From NCBI GenBank assembly GCA_016758965.1, contig JAEPRB010000247.1, positions 1 to 57,122 of the forward strand: DNA of 57,122 nucleotides, written 5' to 3'. The stretch is from Circinella minor (Eukaryota > Mucoromycota > Mucoromycetes > Mucorales > Lichtheimiaceae). The notes under the pieces were generated by a model. That model worked only from the letters and a program-made list of their open reading frames with translations. It was not told the DNA's origin and made no database searches. Below, piece after piece: positions 32,882 to 44,083 of the stretch (positions are counted from its first letter, which is position 1; every line of letters begins with the position of its first letter). The position numbers were made by a program, and so were the translations under genes.

Positions 32882-34745
32882 CAGGGATGAAACCCAGCTT
32901 GCCTGAATTTAGTGAAGAGCGAGTTGCCGATAGTACATCTATGATACTGATATAGAACCAACAACGAACTTCTGAATCACTTATTATGGAATTAACTCTA
33001 CTAGAACAAAAATAAGAAACATTTATGTATAATATACTGTTGAGGAAAAAAGAACTCGAAAACAAAACATTTAACTGAATCACTTGGATTTTATATGATA
33101 GAAGAAAAAATTAGAATAACTTTGAACATGAAAAAAAAATAACAACACTAAACAAGATAAGGAAAGTATAGAAATATTGGCAGCAACTCTAGCAACAGAA
33201 ACGATACATTGAAAAACAACAGCAAAGGCAGAAACACCAAACATAAAGAAAATCTACTATGAATCAAGATCAGTGTTATTGCTAGCGACAAAAATGGCGA
33301 AGAATAAAATGAGACACTTTATATAACAACATTACTAACGGAAAGCATAACTATAGCAGCGCCATTATCATCACCAACAGCAACAAAAGCCGGTAGTTAA
33401 TTGCAAAAGTGTCATAGAAGTGTCGATATACTGAGAGCTCAAAGTCAAATTCAATAGAATTATCGTTAGGATCACTCAAACTTTTTGAAAAAACGAGTAT
33501 CGTGATATGAAAGACAAAAAAAAATAGGTTAAAAGCTTTCAATGATTTCAAAAAAAAATTTGACTATATATTAAGTTACTGTTTAATCCATGTGCGTATT
33601 GTTACGTACACTATTTACAAAAATTAACTGCAAGAGAATGTCTATTATTGTAAACGTTCGAAAAATTGGAAAAATGGTTTTGAAAACTAGAATTGTTCGA
33701 TAACAAGAAAGGTCTCATGAGACGAAGTTTTCAATTCCCTCAATTTCACGAAAATTACATGCAGCAGCACTTGATTTCTGAAAGCCTTTGTGATGGGAAA
33801 TACGGGACGGTACATTTCTTTATTATTACCCCTGCAGATCCTATTTCTTTGTAGTTTCTTAGCACAAGAGCAAATAAATACACTCAAAACCACTCCCGAA
33901 TTTGGTGTACTACCAACATCCATTGAAAACACATTTGACTACTGTCAAGCGGCAATGAAAAACAGTGACGATAAAGGATACTACAAGAAAGAAGATTTTA
34001 ATAAACATTGAAAAACAATAACGTCTTTCGGCATCTTTGATCAAGAAACTCAATTTAATGAAGCTTCTGGGTGCAAGGATTTTTGTTTTTTGAGCATCCA
34101 TCATTAGGATGTCTCGTCAAACATTACAATTTTTGCAGATTTTCAATATTTGTAAGAAACGATTGTGATTCGGTCGTGTACTTTACAAAACTTGGTGTAA
34201 AAAAGCATGAATTTCACGAATAAGTGATCAGGACAGAAGCCTATTTTTTTAAAGTATCAAGGTATGTTATGTTTAACAGTATATTGTCATAAAACTATAT
34301 GGGGATTCATTCATTTAAATATTAAAAAAAGACATTCGGTGGTTATTCCTCATTATAACATGCATTCTTTTGCTATCTTTTTTTTTTCTATTACGTAACA
34401 GCGAGGGGGTCTCAAAGTTCTTCTAAGCGAACTCTTCACTGATTGGCTACTTTTAGACCCTATTATATATCTTAAGTACATTAAAAGATATACAAATCAA
34501 CGGAAGCGAAATGGATTATGTGATCTGTTGCTGGTCCAATTTCAATTGCTCTTTCTAAAACATTGGCGTTTCTGGACGGTACTAGTTTTTATTTTATTTC
34601 ATTTGACCTTCGTAATTTCGAGTTTTCTGACTAAAAAAAATAGGGATAGAACCTTCCAGGCAACATTTGCCCGTGTAAACAACAAGAGATGTATAACAAC
34701 GTAGAGGTCTATCGATTAACAACAAAGATCAGTTCAGCCTGGGAT
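32882..34745 (+). pseudogene. Repeat-family copy, plus strand (block 2), decayed
   Basis: Parallels 19291-20164 and extends further. Readable pieces: SLLLPLQILFLCSFLAQEQI near 33810, LPTSIENTFDYCQAAMKNSD near 33910, DIQINGSEMDYVICCWSNF-like sequence at 34493-34545, and the TFQATFARVNNKRC-type piece near 34650. About 370 bp of unrelated sequence (34105-34480) interrupts the helical region. Many frameshifts. Confidence 0.7.
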
Positions 34746-35417
34746 GGTGCTGAACCCAATACTAGAAAACAAAGCTCCTAACTCTACGCGATGTGATTTT
34801 CAGGTAACGGTAATATTCATTTGACACAAATCAATGATGCAAACTATACATATACCTATGTATCTTATACTATTTCTACTTGTATAGTGGATACTGATCA
34901 AAACCGTCAAATGTCCGGTACACATTTGTCTCACATGACCTTCTTCGTATCCCACCGGGCTCGCCTAGTGCAAACATTGAACCCGACTTTTTATTTTTCT
35001 TATCTCTATTCGACTTCACGGCGGTAGATTCAGTCTTCTCCAGCACTACTTGGATTTCACTGTAGTTGGATCCGTTTTAATGATGGGTAAAACCCTTGTT
35101 TAAATTTAATTTTAGTATAAATAATAATATTTGATATCTCTTAATTGGATATTCATGTTATTAATATTTCTTTTCCCTTCATCTTCCTCTGTTTTTTTCT
35201 TTCAATTTCAAAAAATCTTGTAATTTTACAATAGACCCCCGGTTTTTTCAATGTGTCAATTCCTTCGAAACCCGGGGCCTACTGTACATCTGTTTGATTA
35301 TGAAGTACAATAGATATATATATATATAAATCATTGGGGTATCTCCTTTTTATTATTATTATTATTACTATTAATAATTATAAATTTCTTCATCTATTGT
35401 TGTAATTATTATTGTTT
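34746..35417. other. Intergenic 3' of ZW10, with a pogo-type palindrome
   Basis: No gene recognised; a 68-codon frame at 34821 has no support. 35236-35285 is a short palindromic remnant: GACCCCCGGTTTTTTC and, inverted, TAGGCCCCGGGTTTCG, next to TACTGTA. The left arm shares CCCCCGGTTTTTTCA with the pogo-like MITE at 21577. A polymorphic TA tract lies near 35312 and a TTA tract near 35352. Confidence 0.5.
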
Positions 35418-38400
35418 TTAATGTACATGACTAAAATTGACGTCTTCATCCGCATCACCCCATCCAGCATCATCTTCATCTTCTTCCATCATTGATAAAC
35501 TACTAGATGTGGTAGTATTAGATCGTTCAGGAATAATTTTCTTTTTATCCTCTTTGGTTGTTAAATTGTTTAATACAAGTTGATTTGTATTTTGTTGCTG
35601 TTGATCCAAATCCATCATGGATGTTGTATTAGTAGTTAAATTTGGGTTTGATAATAATGGTAATACATCCTTTTGTTTTACATGTTCTTCTTTTTCTGGT
35701 CTTTCTTGTTCATGTTCTTGTTGTGGAATAATCAGTGGTTCATCATCGTCATCGAAACCCCATCCTTCCACTCCTTCTTCCTCATTATGATCCAATTGCA
35801 TTGACAAAGGACTTTGTTTTTGAGATATGAATGATTCCTTTGCATTCTTTACTTGTTGTTCCTGTGAAGTGACCAGTGTTTCGTTATCATCCAGTCCCCA
35901 TCCACGTCTATCACTATCCTCCTTTTCCAACGGCATTGATAATGCTTTAACCTTGTTCGTTTGTTGTTCCCCTTCGGGTTTTTCTTCTTCTTGTGGAATA
36001 ACTAACGGTTCATCATCATCCAACCCCCAACCTTCAACATCCTCTTCCTCATCATCTAATTGCATGGATAATGGACTTGATTTCTTGGAATTTGAAATAT
36101 CTTTTGATATTTTGTCCTCTTGTTGAGGAATAATAGGTTCCTCATCATCATCATCGAATCCCCAGCCTTCGGAATTTTCCTCATGATCATCCAATTGCAT
36201 CGATAATTGATTTGATTTAACTTTATTATTTGCTGTTGATTCTTTTTCCTCTTCTTTATTATGATGATTGTCTGATGAAATAATAGGTTCATCATCCCAT
36301 CCCCAACCTTCACCAGTTTCTTCTTCCTCTTTATCTGGTTCTACCATTGCCAATAAACTTGTTTTAGGTGTTGTTGATCGTTCTTGTTGTTGTTGCTCAA
36401 TTGGTGGTGGTGATGCTGATGTGGATGGCGATAACATGGAAGGTGATGGATCAGTGGATTGAATTTCACGTATCATGGAAGCTCTTAAATCCGTATCAGC
36501 AAACAAGGCACAAATCAAACCAATCAATTCCTTTTTTTCAAACATAAACAATTCACCACGTCGATAATGATCCATAATATCCCTTAAATTCATATCCAAC
36601 ATGTCTTTTAAGAACCAAAATTTGCGCCAACTGGGTACACGTTGCATGACCATAGGTTCTGTGGCGGGTCCTTGGTCCTTGGAATCAAATACATCCACTA
36701 ATTGAATCAAACTATTTAAACTTTGTGCAATCAAATGAGAATCTTCTGCTCCAATATCTTGTAAATCTTCAATATCACCTAATAAATGAGTCAAGACACT
36801 ATCAACAACACGACTGACCAAATCAAAATAAATTCGTTCGGAAATCACGGGTCGCAAAGTAACGGCATAACTTCTGATTTGATCAATCACTTGAGCAATG
36901 GCATGATCACAATCTTGTTGTCGTTGTCGATTTTCTGCGATATTAATAAATTTGCCTGTTTGATTTAATGCATTTTGAAGTACACGGACCCATTGTGCCA
37001 TGGCTAATTCAAACCAGGATTCACCTAATGTACGGACATTATCAATATCTTCTTGAAATACATGTTTTTTAGTCACTAGTTCTTCAGTGTTGTTGTCATT
37101 ATTGTTGAGTTCAGGGATTAAATCATTTGTTAACGTATTAGCAAGCCAATAGCAATCATTTCTAAAAATAAGAGCGGATTGTGGACTGGATAAAAATTGA
37201 GATCGATGAAATTGTGGCATGATAGCACGGAACAAATCGAGTAAATCATGAACAACATTAAGTAATTGATATGCTGAAGAAGAAGAAGAAGCTTGAGGTG
37301 TTGAAAATAAACTATTAGCTTCTTTCACTGTATCAATTAATAACATGGCCAATAATTTAGGTGTTTGTGTAATTTGATACTGTTGTAATTTATTCGTTTT
37401 TTTATCCATATCCACAATTTCTTCCACATCATATAATCGTCGTAACATAACTCCTCGTCCTTTTAATAATAATTTATCACGTCGTTTTGTTGCAAAATGA
37501 GTATCCATATTATTGACATAGTTGATAATAACACTAGGTTCATTCGTGCTATTGTTGCTGTTGTTGATATCAAGAAAATGATAGTATTGAATACAATTAT
37601 GTTCCAATGTATATACAGCTTTTGTAACAGGATCAAATGTAGCAAGTTTTGAAGCCGTAGGTGGAATAGCAGGGGAAAGAGCTTGTTGAATTAACAGTTG
37701 AAAAATTTCAGGTAGAATCAAATTACCGAAAAGTCGTGTGTGTTTATCACTGCCATCAAATATATGTTCTGAAATAAACTTGAGTAATAAATCAATATTA
37801 TGAATCATTTGACAAGCAATCTCTGGAGCACTTTTTCCATTTAAATCTTCATCGTGTCCTTGTCCTCCTTTTTCTTGTTCTTGTTGTTCAAGTGTTAATA
37901 TATTGTCTTGTATTGATACACGTGTTGTTGTAGAATGATCAAAAAGAGGTGTAATGATATTTTTAAAAAGTGAACGTTTGATATTGGCCATTTCTGCGGA
38001 TAATATATCAAGCATATCATAACATTCAAAAATATCCAATAAATAAGATCCTTTTCCATTTATCTGTGTGTTGTCATAAGGATAGACTTGCATTGTTGAA
38101 TTATCTTGATATATTATAGTGGATATTAATTTATCTTCAAGTGTTGTAACAAGTACATTCTTTAATTGTCTACATTTTTCATCCAATAAATGCGATACTG
38201 TTATTGTAGAAGAATTATCAATATGGTCGAATAATTGTTGTTTTGATAATGTCTTGTTTATAGTTAAATAACGTCGCGTCACATTTTGCATTAATTCACC
38301 AACACTATTACTATTATTATTAATAATCGATCGTATTTCTTGTTCACATTCTTCTATTTCTTGTACAAATTGTTGAATTTTTTCTAAAACTTGAATTTCA

Positions 38401-38795
38401 TTTTCATTTTGTGTTACACGTTGAATCGTATCATGATATGTATAAAGTGTTTTACTAATCGTCAATTTTTCTTCTTCTTCTCCTTGGTCATTAGTCATTG
38501 AATTTTGTTGTTCTTGTTGACATTGAGTTAAAATATCATCCAGTTTTTCATGAACTTGATGACAATCAGTATATAAAGAAATAAAATTATCCAAATTATC
38601 ACGTACAGTTTCAAATACTTGTTGACGTAAAATATGACTATGGTCTTGTAATCCAGAAAGGATGGCAATAAGTGCTTTATTATCGTCATTCATGATTTTT
38701 TGACTTTGTAATAAAATATCACGATCCGTGTTTTCATTAAAAAGAGCTGTTATAAACTCTTGCTGAATACTTTCATTGTTTATTGTTGTTGACAT
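35418..38795 (-). CDS. ZW10: ZW10/Dsl1 vesicle-tethering protein, 1125 aa
   Basis: Intronless ORF from ATG 38795. Residues 1-200 are predicted helical, as in the N-terminal tether of Dsl1/ZW10. The most recognisable block is DLFRAIMPQFHRSQFLSSPQ followed by FRNDCYWLAN (about 518-560), the signature region of ZW10 proteins. The helical C-terminal region has SERIYFDLVSRVVDSVLTHL and FEKKELIGLICALFADTDLR (about 655-785). The tail (about 825-1125) has six Trp-acidic motifs (GWGWDD, GWGFDDDD, GWGLDDD, GWGLDD, GWGFDDDD, GWGDADED) spaced by LSMQLD units; in yeast Dsl1 an acidic Trp-containing loop binds the COPI coat. Family role: ER-side tethering of Golgi-derived COPI vesicles with Tip20/RINT1 and Sec39/NAG. 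ZW10 is usually 700-800 residues, so the tail is extended. Its 3' end was duplicated to 20165-21302. Confidence 0.88.
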   Translation of the reverse strand: MSTTINNESIQQEFITALFNENTDRDILLQSQKIMNDDNKALIAILSGLQDHSHILRQQVFETVRDNLDNFISLYTDCHQVHEKLDDILTQCQQEQQNSMTNDQGEEEEKLTISKTLYTYHDTIQRVTQNENEIQVLEKIQQFVQEIEECEQEIRSIINNNSNSVGELMQNVTRRYLTINKTLSKQQLFDHIDNSSTITVSHLLDEKCRQLKNVLVTTLEDKLISTIIYQDNSTMQVYPYDNTQINGKGSYLLDIFECYDMLDILSAEMANIKRSLFKNIITPLFDHSTTTRVSIQDNILTLEQQEQEKGGQGHDEDLNGKSAPEIACQMIHNIDLLLKFISEHIFDGSDKHTRLFGNLILPEIFQLLIQQALSPAIPPTASKLATFDPVTKAVYTLEHNCIQYYHFLDINNSNNSTNEPSVIINYVNNMDTHFATKRRDKLLLKGRGVMLRRLYDVEEIVDMDKKTNKLQQYQITQTPKLLAMLLIDTVKEANSLFSTPQASSSSSAYQLLNVVHDLLDLFRAIMPQFHRSQFLSSPQSALIFRNDCYWLANTLTNDLIPELNNNDNNTEELVTKKHVFQEDIDNVRTLGESWFELAMAQWVRVLQNALNQTGKFINIAENRQRQQDCDHAIAQVIDQIRSYAVTLRPVISERIYFDLVSRVVDSVLTHLLGDIEDLQDIGAEDSHLIAQSLNSLIQLVDVFDSKDQGPATEPMVMQRVPSWRKFWFLKDMLDMNLRDIMDHYRRGELFMFEKKELIGLICALFADTDLRASMIREIQSTDPSPSMLSPSTSASPPPIEQQQQERSTTPKTSLLAMVEPDKEEEETGEGWGWDDEPIISSDNHHNKEEEKESTANNKVKSNQLSMQLDDHEENSEGWGFDDDDEEPIIPQQEDKISKDISNSKKSSPLSMQLDDEEEDVEGWGLDDDEPLVIPQEEEKPEGEQQTNKVKALSMPLEKEDSDRRGWGLDDNETLVTSQEQQVKNAKESFISQKQSPLSMQLDHNEEEGVEGWGFDDDDEPLIIPQQEHEQERPEKEEHVKQKDVLPLLSNPNLTTNTTSMMDLDQQQQNTNQLVLNNLTTKEDKKKIIPERSNTTTSSSLSMMEEDEDDAGWGDADEDVNFSHVH

Positions 38796-40061
38796 TGTAC
38801 TTTATTATTTTACATAAATGTATATAAGGAAGACTTGACGTGGAGGGATTAAAAAAAAAAAAAAGACCCAAACGTAATAAAAGGAAAGGATGGGTGCGGA
38901 AATTCTTTTTTTTTTTTCTTGTACTACAGAAATGATTTTTTTTTTTTTATTCGCGTTCATTTTTAAAACTTGAACACAGGCACTCTTTCTCAAATCCATT
39001 TGAAAGGGAAAAAAAAAAAAAGAGAGATGGATTAAAAACTTTTTTTTTATTGACTTTGCTTTTTTTTTTTTATCCAGATTATAACAAAAAAAAAGGGGGG
39101 GAAGGACTTGACTTTGGTTTAAAATGATTTTTTTTTATTGGAGTTGGAGAAAAGATGTATATATTTGACGCTTTGGCATTTCAGCCTGAATACGTAACTT
39201 CTGTCCGCACTTTTTATGCATTAGTTTTAACTTTGGCCTTTCGCTACATACTTAAAAACATGAAAGCATAAAGCACCGTAAAAGATTTTTTTATTAAGGT
39301 TAATCATTTTAGTACGTAGGTCTGTATAAAAATGGATTTTTTTTATACAAGGCACCTCATTGTCGTATACTTCTTTATATTTTATCACCTCCTCTGATCT
39401 CTATTATATTTGCGCAATCGAAAATAATATTATTCCTAACCTATATATACATACAAAACGAAGCTATAAATTTGATATGGGGTGTTTAGACAAAACCTGA
39501 AAGGGAAATTGATAAAATATTTTAACATCAAAGAGCTTTTCCAGTAGTTATATGTGTATCTTTGTTATATGAGAATTAGTAGATCATCCTTACGAATCAA
39601 AATAAAATTAACATCTGGTAAGTTATTACTATGATAGGGAATATACATAATGGAGGGTCCAATCATTGAATGGTTGACAGTGATGACCATTTTTAATACG
39701 TAGATTTGGGGGTAAGGGATAAAACCGAATGTAGAGACAGGAATTCACTGTCGTGAGACATTACAAAAGGTTGTCAAAAATAACTTTTTTTTTCACCCCA
39801 AGCTGTCCGATTCCAGTAGTCAATTAGTTTTCAATGCATCTCTTCAAATAAACACGAGATCCGGTTTTTCTTTATCCTAAATCCTTGGACTCCTGACCCA
39901 TTTTTAATATATATCGACATTTAAATACGACGTTTGTCAAATATTATTCTTTGACTGTTCGACGAATGTGAATAATTTGAAGTGAGCTCACTTATTACAT
40001 ATACCTCGCTTAATAAAGACCCTACTCTGATTTTACTATGTTTTTGACCCCTCTTTTTACA
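38796..40061. other. Intergenic upstream of ZW10
   Basis: Long A and T runs (38850-39130), then ordinary AT-rich sequence with scattered TACGTA. No ORF with protein-like composition. Confidence 0.5.
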
Positions 40062-40131
40062 ACGATCCCCCGTTTTTTGCACGAGTTTCAAGCCAAATCG
40101 CATCTGTGCAAAAAACGGGCTTCAACTACAG
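40062..40131. repeat. 70-bp palindromic pogo-type mini-element
   Basis: GATCCCCCGTTTTTTGCAC on the left and, inverted, GAAGCCCGTTTTTTGCACAG on the right, ending TTCAACTACAG. The arms resemble the CCCCCGGTTTTTTC ends at 21577 and 35238. It looks like two transposon ends brought together by deletion of the interior. Confidence 0.5.
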
Positions 40132-42844
40132 TGATAAGTTCGGTTTCTTTGACAATGTAATTCTTTTCAGTCTTGAGTAATTTAGTCATACTAATGTTGA
40201 ATTTGGTTAATAGAATGCTATTCTTAAAACTGGTACGTATGGCATGTGTGATTTGTATAGTTTCAACATGTTCCTTGTATTATAATAGTTTAATTACAGC
40301 AATGAATTTAAATAATTGTAATTTAGTATGATACACTATAATACATATATACATGCCGTCTATAAATAAGATACGTATATCAAAAAAAGAGAATATAAAA
40401 AAGGAACGTAGAGGTATTATAACATATTGTTTACATTGTATGTTTATTATTTCTACACTTTTTTTAAATGATATCAAATTATTGTAAACTTCAAGATTGC
40501 AGAATATGTCTTTGTGAATAAAAATTGATTTTCTGCCAACATGTGGGCTTTCTGTTCTTACCTTTAGTATATCAGCATCATTCAAACAAGAATGAAAAAA
40601 AAACATACTGTAGAGCTTTTGTAATTGGGTCAAATCATCTAGTATTGTATATTAAACATCGTAAACGTCAATTTGTACTGGTGTTAATATTAAAGTCTGT
40701 TCATGTTATTATTACAGTCCAAGAAAGGTCATTTTTTTTTATAAAAAAAAATTCAAGTGTTTATAAATTTTAGTGACTCGAGACCTTATTTATGATGGAT
40801 TAATAAAACAATTATCACTATGAAAAATATAAAAAATAATAATATTACGTACTGTTCAAACAGTAACTTGTACTGGTAATCACTGAGTCTAATTAGAGTG
40901 TACGTACATAGACAAACAAGAGACCAACAAGTCAATTGCACGTCAAACAAAAAAACAATCAAGGTAAGAAGTCTCTCATACAGTATCACGGAAAGAATAA
41001 TAATTATGTGGTAACTAATTAACAATTATACTATTATAATAGAAATATATGTGACATTCCATTCAAACTATCCACTTTTCTTCGCTTGATGCTATATTTT
41101 ATTTACTAAAAACAATCCCACTGCCTTTCTTTGTATACCTTCATTAATATACTTGTAGTTTTTTTTTACTAATGTTGTTAGCCTAGTATTATTATTAAAT
41201 TGTTGAATTTGGATTATAATAGTGGTTTATTAGTACCAAATATTTGTTCATCCAATATCACTTAACCTCTTTTTATTATGATACGTAACACATCTCGACT
41301 CGTAAAATTTTTTGTGGTTACACTATGTTTGTGACACGTGGGTATAAATACACCGCTTGGAATAATCCTACTTATTTACTTATTTTCCTTCTTTTCTTAA
41401 AAAACACACACACACAACCTTGTTCTTTTGAATTTCAAAAATAATCAAGAAACAACAACGTCGGCAACTTCAAATAACATCATCAGTATAATAATATAAG
41501 TGGTGTCAATTGATCTCTGTTAAAAAGGTGGTCAGAGACAACATTCAAAATATGACTTATTTTTCGTAAAGAAAAGCTTCATCAGTCAGTCAATCTACCC
41601 AACTGAATCTAGATTAACGCGTGGACAAGAAGGATTGCTAGTGTGGATAAGAATGAAGTAGGAAATAGCGTCACCATATTCAGTATACAGACTGTGCTGA
41701 TGCAATCATATTAATGGATAAGGATTGTTCAACGTACCACTACCGACTTTTATCTGCTAGACTGGATATAAAAAAAAAAGCGCTCACAACACGTTTGATG
41801 GATATACTTTTGTGGACAATGACAGTAGGAATAAATGTGTGGATGTAGACATGGATGAGACAACCATAATTATTCTTTTTTGATTGATAATATACCAAGG
41901 GCAGTAACAACTTTGACCTGTGATTAATTATACAAATCGAAATTTAATGAAAGGTACAATTTAGCAGCAGATGTTGATTCGACTATATTGTTATGATTGG
42001 GTCGTAACTTAGTAGTAGATACGGACTATTTTCTTAAATATCGGATGGATGGGGCTAGGATTGATATTTTGAATATGTACTCGCTTGGAATAATGGTTGG
42101 GTATGATCTCGAGATGAATGTGATATTTGTACACACATACACAATTGGGTCATAATGAAACAAATATCTCATTTGAAATGTAACGATGATATCTGGATGT
42201 CGCTAATATTTTGGATAACAATAGTAGTTTTGACTGTAACCACAGAAGCTTAAATTTCGATCGTGTTATTTTTGGATAAGGAGTAAGGATAAAGCAAACA
42301 CTAGTAATTGGATACAGCATCTCGACCTCTCTTTTATTTTAGCTTCAAAAGAAGATGATTGTGGATAAAAAGTAAAAAGACTTTTGTGGTGTGATAGATA
42401 TTTTAAACCAAATAAAAAAAACTGTTATAACTACACAATTTTTTTTAATCTTATTGTCGTACCTGAATTTGTCATGGTTTGTTATTTCTAATCAATTAGG
42501 AGATAAAATATATTACTTCAAAAAAAGAGATACAGCATAATGTCAAGCTTGTGAGTGATCCAAAATAAAATCCACTCTTTTCCTTTTTTTCAACTACATT
42601 AAAAAGATTACATATATTATTATTAGTGTAGATCAGTGAAACTTTGAATTATATATAGAAAAGTACGTATATGGTTTCCATGTTTGGTGGATAAATGGAT
42701 GGATAGATAGATAGATGGATGGATGGATTCATGCGGATATTATTAGCTATTTCTTTTATCTTTTTATTATTATTATGAGCCATTTTATATATATATATAT
42801 ATTTATGATTAACGTGAGAAAAAAAAAGAAACATTATGAAGAAA
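40132..42844. other. Intergenic, gene-poor
   Basis: No supported coding region. 41600-42400 has a slightly higher GC content and repeated GTGGATAAG / ATGGAT words, perhaps an old decayed gene; the longest ATG frame there is 42 codons (about 41715). Confidence 0.45.
41339..41420 (+). promoter_or_regulatory. TATA-box promoter-like segment without an obvious gene
   Basis: GGTATAAATACACC at about 41340-41353 is followed by a pyrimidine-rich stretch (TTTTCCTTCTTTTCTT) and an A/C-rich leader (AAAACACACACACACAAC), an arrangement like highly expressed fungal genes. The first downstream ATG (about 41551) opens only a few codons, and a possible intron to about 41611 adds under 20. Could drive a non-coding RNA or a dead gene. 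Confidence 0.35.
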
Positions 42845-43365
42845 GGAATAACATTATTTGTTTTACAATTAGTGAACATATACGTATAAAACGATGACGG
42901 CGACAATGACCTTTGACAGATTACCACATCTGCCTTTACAGTTCACTGTAGCTACTCTTTTACGATGGTAATCATTGATTAAATTTCTCACTTTAATCAA
43001 TTTTACGTATATTATTTTATAATAGATACATATCATTTATTATATAGAGACGACAATACATTTTTTGAAGCAATAAAAAAGACAGTTTATTTATAATAAA
43101 ATATTAATAATAGTAAAGAATGTAATGTTCTTGACTGCAACTTTTTTTTTAATAAAATAAAGCTACGTTGACAGGTCACCACCACTTGGAGGTGGAATTG
43201 CGTTAAGACCCAATCTCCCCAGTCGCCTAACCTGGATCACCAACCCCTTTATTATCCAAAAGATAATAAAGAGTTGCTTGATGACAGATGTGGTAATATG
43301 TCAAAGGCCATTGTCGCCATCATCGTTTTATGTATGTCCACTAATCGTAAAACAAATAATGTAAT
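42845..43365. repeat. Inverted duplication of a short coding-like segment
   Basis: About 85 bp at 42850-42935 recurs inverted at 43279-43365 (roughly 85-90% identity). Both arms read alike as protein: TMTATMTFDRLPHL on the plus strand from 42888 and TMMATMAFDILPHL on the minus strand from 43330, preceded by a shared upstream ATTATTTGTTTTAC. The two copies face each other across about 340 bp. Confidence 0.65.
43166..43260 (-). pseudogene. GC-rich coding tail ending in ...IPPPSGGDLST
   Basis: On the minus strand, an open stretch reads GLVIQVRRLGRLGLNAIPPP and then SGGDLST before a TAG at about 43166. Base composition is clearly GC-richer than the surroundings. The repeated RRLGRLGL and the PPPSGG tail look like real protein, possibly the end of a decayed retrotransposon polyprotein; I cannot confirm the family. 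The frame is lost beyond about 43290. Confidence 0.4.
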
Positions 43366-43521
43366 ATATATGTTATTCATGTAACAATTAAACCAAAAGC
43401 TACTTTCAAGACTTTTACATGTTACATACCCTAACGAATCTTTTGTTTTTAAACAATCTTTTTTGCTTGTAATCATTTCAAATTACTCCCAGCTTCTTCG
43501 TAAAAGGAAGCAAGAAAAAAA

Positions 43522-43790
43522 AACGCAAATGGATGCTGAAAAACTATACGCACGTAGCGCATAATTATTCCACAACCCATCACTCGGACAATACCTGTCC
43601 TGACAGCACGAAAAGTGCGCAGAGGCTAGGGAACTATAGCCGTGTAGAGCATAGTATTCCGCGTTCCACCACTCGGACATCATCTAAGCTTGATGGAGAG
43701 AGCGGTCCTATAAGAAAAATAAACAATGCCTAGATGCTGACGGACTATACGTGCATAGTGTATAGCTATTCCACGTCCATCACATCTACC
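43522..43790. repeat. Array of three diverged hairpin units (about 60 bp), same family as 28246-28505
   Basis: Units near 43530-43590, 43620-43680 and 43731-43790 share GATGCTGA...ACTATAC...TAT(T)CCAC and CACTCGGACA. Each has an internal palindrome such as CTATACGTGCATAGTGTATAG. Reverse complements of the 28.2-kb units carry the same order: GCTGAGG-ACTA...AGTTATTCCACG...CACTCGG. Confidence 0.65.
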
Positions 43791-44083
43791 ACTGTATATA
43801 AGTGCAACCTACCGAAGAAAGCAAAGGAGTAAAGAAATGATTATTCCAGAAAAAAAAAAGTATTTAATTTTATTCATTCGGAACGAAAATTCGGAACGAG
43901 AAAGTTTTTTTTTCTTATCTTATGATTAATTAATTTTTTCCTGATTTGGACCCCGATCATTTCCATGCTAGGCAACATTATTTTCACATGATATTTATTG
44001 CTACCAATGAAATAATGTTATTTGCACGCGATATCATTGTTATCAATGATAAGAAAGATAGAAATTATTCTTATCATAGGTAG

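Noticed and set aside
43169..43245. Structured RNA (tRNA-Leu or snRNA-like) in a GC-rich island
   Set aside because: The minus strand reads cleanly as protein ending in IPPPSGGDLST, and no cloverleaf or Sm-type motif could be drawn.
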